Shown here piece by piece: positions 60,892-64,000 of a stretch of DNA of 64,000 nucleotides. Source of the DNA: Halorhabdus rudnickae (GTDB lineage: Archaea > Halobacteriota > Halobacteria > Halobacteriales > Haloarculaceae); contig NZ_CAAHFB010000001.1 in assembly GCF_900880625.1 (NCBI RefSeq), positions 1,178,001 through 1,242,000 of the forward strand, written 5' to 3'. The position numbers were made by a program, and so were the translations under genes. Under the pieces are notes generated by a model that made no database searches, was not told where the DNA came from, and saw nothing but the letters and a program-made list of their open reading frames with translations. Every line of letters begins with the position of its first letter. Position 1 is the first letter of the stretch.

Positions 60892-60973
60892 ATAGTGATT
60901 ACTGTCGGTCGGTTCCACATCGACCGCACGTATTTGTGCGGTCGTAGCGGTAAATAGCTACAGTAATCACTAT
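60892..60973. repeat. 82-base palindromic element with inner hairpin
   Basis: Perfect 14-base ends, ATAGTGATTACTGT (60892-60905) and ACAGTAATCACTAT (60960-60973), enclose an inner perfect stem CGACCGCAC/GTGCGGTCG (60920-60943). It lies between the convergent ends of dys and the ABC permease. It touches the permease stop. A bidirectional terminator or a mobile palindromic element are both possible. Confidence 0.65.
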
Positions 60974-62028
60974 CAGTCTTCACTCTCGTAGGACTCACCG
61001 ACAGCCGACGGAACGCGTGTCGACCCGAACAGCGTGAGCACCACGATCACAACGACATACGGGAACAGTCCGGTGATGTTCGCCGAGATTGAGATGCCGA
61101 CCGTCTGCAACTGGACTTGTAGCAGATCCATTGCGCCGAACAGCAACGACGCGAGGTAGGCTCCGATCGGGTTGTAGTTCCCGAAGAGATACGCGACGAT
61201 GGCAATCCAGCCGCGGCCGTCGACCATCGTCACGCCCGTCCCCACGAAGCCGTTACCGATCCCGATTGAGACGACGGCACCGGCCAGCCCCGACATGGCC
61301 CCCGAGAACAGCACTGCGGCGTATCGGACGCGATTGACGCCCACGCCGGCAGTGTCCAATGCTTCAGGATTCTCGCCGGCCGCCTGGATCCAGTAGCCGT
61401 AGCGAGTGTGATAGAGCACGACCCACGCCACGACAGCGATGACGACCGTTAGCAACACTAGCGGCGAGGTATCGAACAGCAGCCGACCGAGGATCGGAAT
61501 GTCGGCGAGGACAGGGATAGTGAGTTCGGCGATACTATTGATCGGCGGGCTGGAAACGTCACCCCAGATGAGAATCGACGTGAACGGCCCAAATCCCAGC
61601 CCGACGAACCAGACGGCCAAGCCCGCGACGATCTGGTTGGCCTCGTAGCGAATCGTCAAGACGGCGAAAGCGAGCGTCAAAATGACGTTGATCAGGACCG
61701 CGACGAGGATCGCCAGCCAGAGCGTCGCCTGTGAGGCCTGATCGCCACTCGAGAGCAGGTATGCCGCCGCTGCAGCGTTGACAGCGCCGAAGATCATGAA
61801 CCCTTCCAGTCCGATGTTGAACACGCCGCTTTTCTCGGCGTAGAGACCACCGATAGCAGCCAGCGCGATGGGCGTCGCGGCCTGGAACGAACGCTGGACG
61901 TACCCGACGGTCACAATGTCGGCGATCGGAAGATCGAACAGCACCGTCAGCCCGGCGACGAGTGCGAGCAGAGCGAGGACACTCCCAACCTGGAGTCGAT
62001 TTCGGGCCGCGTAGTCCCTGACACTCAT
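60973..62028 (-). CDS. ABC transporter permease, BmpA/Rns nucleoside type (second permease)
   Basis: 351 residues with about 8-10 helices. Family segment ALAAIGGLYAEKSGVFNIGLEGFMIFGAV is the classic start of the YufQ/RnsD-type permease, followed by EANQIVAGLAVWFVGLG and RGWIAIVAYLFGNYNPIGAYLASLLFG. It overlaps the other permease by 4 bases. Pairs with it for nucleoside uptake. Confidence 0.88.
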   Translation of the reverse strand: MSVRDYAARNRLQVGSVLALLALVAGLTVLFDLPIADIVTVGYVQRSFQAATPIALAAIGGLYAEKSGVFNIGLEGFMIFGAVNAAAAAYLLSSGDQASQATLWLAILVAVLINVILTLAFAVLTIRYEANQIVAGLAVWFVGLGFGPFTSILIWGDVSSPPINSIAELTIPVLADIPILGRLLFDTSPLVLLTVVIAVVAWVVLYHTRYGYWIQAAGENPEALDTAGVGVNRVRYAAVLFSGAMSGLAGAVVSIGIGNGFVGTGVTMVDGRGWIAIVAYLFGNYNPIGAYLASLLFGAMDLLQVQLQTVGISISANITGLFPYVVVIVVLTLFGSTRVPSAVGESYESED

Positions 62029-63158
62029 TGCTCGTCACCTCCCAAATCGAACGACTGGCCGGCCATCCGGAACAGCTCCGGGGCAGCCACGAACAGGATC
62101 ACCAGCCCGATCACGCCGTCGATCAACTGCCGGGGGACGGGCGAAGACTGACTGATGAAATTCCCGCCCGATTCCAGGCCACCAAACAGGAGTCCAGCAG
62201 GAATGACCGCCAGCGGGTTGTTCGCGCCGAGTAGACTGACCGCAATGGCGTCGAACCCAAACGTCGGAATCCCTGCGGGATTACTGTAATACGACAGCGT
62301 CATGATGACGAACACCGCCCCAGTCAACCCCGCGACCATGCCAGAGAGCGTCATCGTTTTCATGATGGTCCGAGCCGCATCGACCCCAGAATAGACTGCT
62401 GCCCGCTCCTGATGGCCGCTTGTCACCATGTCGTAGCCCGAACTCGTCCGTTCCATGATGACGTAGACGAGGACGGCAACAGCCAACGCAATGAGGATGC
62501 CGATGATCGAAAACGACGAGGTATCGAAGACAAGTGACGGGAATGTAGCGTAGTCCGGGAAGTGGGCAGTTCGGACGAAAAACGTCCCTTCCGGCCGAAA
62601 GAAGTTATCGATCAGCCAGAATACCATCCCCGTCGCGATGAAGTTCAACATGATGGTCGTGATGATCTCGTTAGCGTCGGCATAGGCTTTCAGCAAGCCA
62701 GGGAAAGCTCCATAGAGTCCGCCGGCGACGATCGCGGCCAGGATGCCGGCAGTGATCAACAGGACACCGCCGATCGGACCAGTCGGGAAGAGGGGGGCCA
62801 ACGAAATGATCGTCACCGCGGTCGCAAAGCCGCCGACGACCAGTTGGCCCTGGACGCCGATGTTGAACACGCCGGCCCGAAAGGCGATGGCGACGGCGAC
62901 GCCAGCGAGAATGAAGCTCGTCGTCGATTTCAACGTCAGCGCAAAGCGATCGGCGCTCCCGAATGCCCCGTAGAGCATGTCCTCGAGAAACCGGATCGGA
63001 TCGTACCCCGAGGCGGTCACGATGACCAGGCCGGTGAGCAGCGCCAGCAGTGTCGAGGCGACGGCAATGGCCAGTCGTTCCCTGACAGTCGGATCCAGCA
63101 GTCGGTCGACTGCGCGTCCGATGGCCGCCCGAACGCGTGGCGTTGTCGGTTCAGCCAT
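62025..63158 (-). CDS. ABC transporter permease, BmpA/Rns nucleoside type (first permease)
   Basis: 377 residues with about 8-10 helices. The family segment STTSFILAGVAVAIAFRAGVFNIGVQGQLVVGGFA matches the YufP/RnsC type. ANEIITTIMLNFIATGMVFWLID and AIAVSLLGANNPLAVIPAGLLFGGL follow. It starts 2 bases after the ATP-binding subunit and overlaps the next permease by 4, so the three are a single operon. Confidence 0.88.
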   Translation of the reverse strand: MAEPTTPRVRAAIGRAVDRLLDPTVRERLAIAVASTLLALLTGLVIVTASGYDPIRFLEDMLYGAFGSADRFALTLKSTTSFILAGVAVAIAFRAGVFNIGVQGQLVVGGFATAVTIISLAPLFPTGPIGGVLLITAGILAAIVAGGLYGAFPGLLKAYADANEIITTIMLNFIATGMVFWLIDNFFRPEGTFFVRTAHFPDYATFPSLVFDTSSFSIIGILIALAVAVLVYVIMERTSSGYDMVTSGHQERAAVYSGVDAARTIMKTMTLSGMVAGLTGAVFVIMTLSYYSNPAGIPTFGFDAIAVSLLGANNPLAVIPAGLLFGGLESGGNFISQSSPVPRQLIDGVIGLVILFVAAPELFRMAGQSFDLGGDEQ

Positions 63159-63160
63159 CG

Positions 63161-64000
63161 TCAGCGCTCACCTTTTTGAAGCGCGTCGGCGGCTGGCTCG
63201 TCTGTCATCGGGGGGCCAGAGCCGGTCATCATGAGTCCGAGTTCCTCTTCGGTGACCGTCGACGGGTCGACCACGTCGACGAATTCGCCTTCGTACATCA
63301 CGGCGATCCGGTCGGCCAGTTTCTGGATCTCGTCGAGCTTCGAGGAGGCGAGTATCACGGCCATTCCCTGATCGCGCATCTCGATCAAGCGATTGTGGAT
63401 AAACTCGATCGAACCGATATCGACCCCGTGGGTCGGGTTCATCGCGACGATCACGTCCGGATCGTGTTCGATCTCGCGACCGACGATGAACTTCTGCTGG
63501 TTGCCGCCCGAAAGCGACTCTGCGCTGGTGTCTGGATCGTTGGGCTGGATGTCGTACGTGTCGAGGATCGAGTCCGTGTGATCCCTGACGGCCTGCCAGT
63601 CGAGAAAGCCGTTTTCGGTGAACGAATCGATCGTCTGGTTGCCGAGCAACGCATTGCGAACCAGCGAGTAATCCATGACCAGTCCTTCGGCCACCCGATC
63701 TTCGGGGATGTACGTGATGCCCAACTCGATACGTTCACGACGATCCGTGCCGGTGATGTCCTCGCCATCGAACGTGATCGTGCCTTCGGTCGCAGGTCGC
63801 AAGCCAGTGAGTGCCTCGACGAATTCCGACTGGCCGTTACCCTGGACGCCAGCCACGCCAAGGATCTCGCCCTTTCGGACTGAAAAATTGACCCCCTTCA
63901 CCTGTTCGAGGCCGCGATCACCCTGGGCGTGCAGGTCCTCGACCGCGAAGACGTCCGCACCCGGTTCCGTCTCTCTGTCGTCTGTCTCGAAAAGGACGTC
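63161..64000 (-). CDS. ABC transporter ATP-binding protein, BmpA/Rns nucleoside type (C-terminal part; runs off the window)
   Basis: 280 codons visible; the 5' half lies beyond base 64000. This is the second ABC half of a two-domain ATPase. It has Walker A-like VAGVQGNGQSEFVEALTG, signature LSGGNQQKFIVGREI and D-loop-like NPTHGVDIGS. NGQSE replaces the GKST of a normal Walker A, typical of the second domain of sugar/nucleoside ABC proteins, so this half is catalytically weak. It powers the two permeases. Confidence 0.9.
   Translation of the reverse strand, partial: DVLFETDDRETEPGADVFAVEDLHAQGDRGLEQVKGVNFSVRKGEILGVAGVQGNGQSEFVEALTGLRPATEGTITFDGEDITGTDRRERIELGITYIPEDRVAEGLVMDYSLVRNALLGNQTIDSFTENGFLDWQAVRDHTDSILDTYDIQPNDPDTSAESLSGGNQQKFIVGREIEHDPDVIVAMNPTHGVDIGSIEFIHNRLIEMRDQGMAVILASSKLDEIQKLADRIAVMYEGEFVDVVDPSTVTEEELGLMMTGSGPPMTDEPAADALQKGER

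Noticed and set aside
1-64000. CRISPR arrays
   Set aside because: No regularly spaced 24-40 base direct repeats were seen apart from the 120-base units, which are coding.

Overview
The window is chromosomal DNA of a halophilic archaeon (class Halobacteria). The evidence is GC-rich coding DNA with strong GC3 bias, very acidic proteins (acid-tailed L10 and L12), leaderless-style promoters with a TATA-like box about 25-30 bases before many ATGs, and haloarchaea-restricted families (HalX, HVO_0476-type zinc finger, DUF5783, DUF7130, DUF7561, VNG_1110C-like). Archaeosortase A, diphthine synthase and the complete hypusine set confirm an archaeon. The family Haloarculaceae (for example Halorhabdus-like) would fit, but the genus cannot be fixed from the sequence alone.

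Layout. 1-456: a partial Tat-secreted protein and an AT-rich spacer. 0.46-7.7 kb: metY-metX, a rubredoxin-like protein, a ketopantoate reductase, a NifU-like protein, a DHH (RecJ-like) nuclease and small membrane proteins. 7.77-8.46 kb: a dead IS6-type insertion sequence. 8.6-15.7 kb: an accessory island beside tRNA-Thr(CGT). It holds a MazG-like pyrophosphohydrolase, a protein joining an EVE/PUA-like region to a PD-(D/E)XK nuclease, a short tyrosine recombinase, a 922-residue AT-rich STAND NTPase with TPR repeats, and a winged-helix mobile-element protein. 15.8-26.5 kb: Trm5, a HalX protein, dphB, artA, a duplicated VOC protein, a MATE pseudogene, a DRG GTPase, TrkA proteins and an APC permease. 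26.7-31.4 kb: ribosomal L11 and L1-L10-L12 with a histidine kinase between them. 31.5-44.9 kb: a nucleoside hydrolase next to a ribokinase remnant, two PCMT paralogues, an M29-type aminopeptidase, gap-pgk, Hsp20, a RimK-type ligase and small zinc proteins. 45-48.2 kb: DASH cryptochrome with a second photolyase remnant, a UbiA-lycopene cyclase fusion and CspA. 48.6-55.9 kb: a DUF3800-like protein, HAD, GIDE-like, Hsp20 and ABC1 kinase genes, then eIF5A-speB. 56-58 kb: an AT-rich gap and a repeat-built beta-propeller. 58.4-64 kb: Nif3-like, SprT-like, deoxyhypusine synthase and a nucleoside-type ABC transporter that runs off the window.

How the genes connect. eIF5A, agmatinase and deoxyhypusine synthase, all within 7 kb, form the archaeal hypusination route. 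gap-pgk is a glycolytic operon. The BmpA/Rns-type ABC transporter and the nucleoside hydrolase make up a nucleoside uptake and cleavage route whose ribokinase step has decayed locally. Archaeosortase A and a propeller with a candidate C-terminal sorting tail are both present. Gene decay is common: IS6 transposase, MATE, ribokinase and photolyase remnants, and possibly an HD-domain gene.

The best candidate for an undescribed system is the 8.6-15.7 kb island. It combines a STAND-type sensor, a candidate modification-dependent nuclease and a nucleotide pyrophosphohydrolase, next to a recombinase and a tRNA gene.
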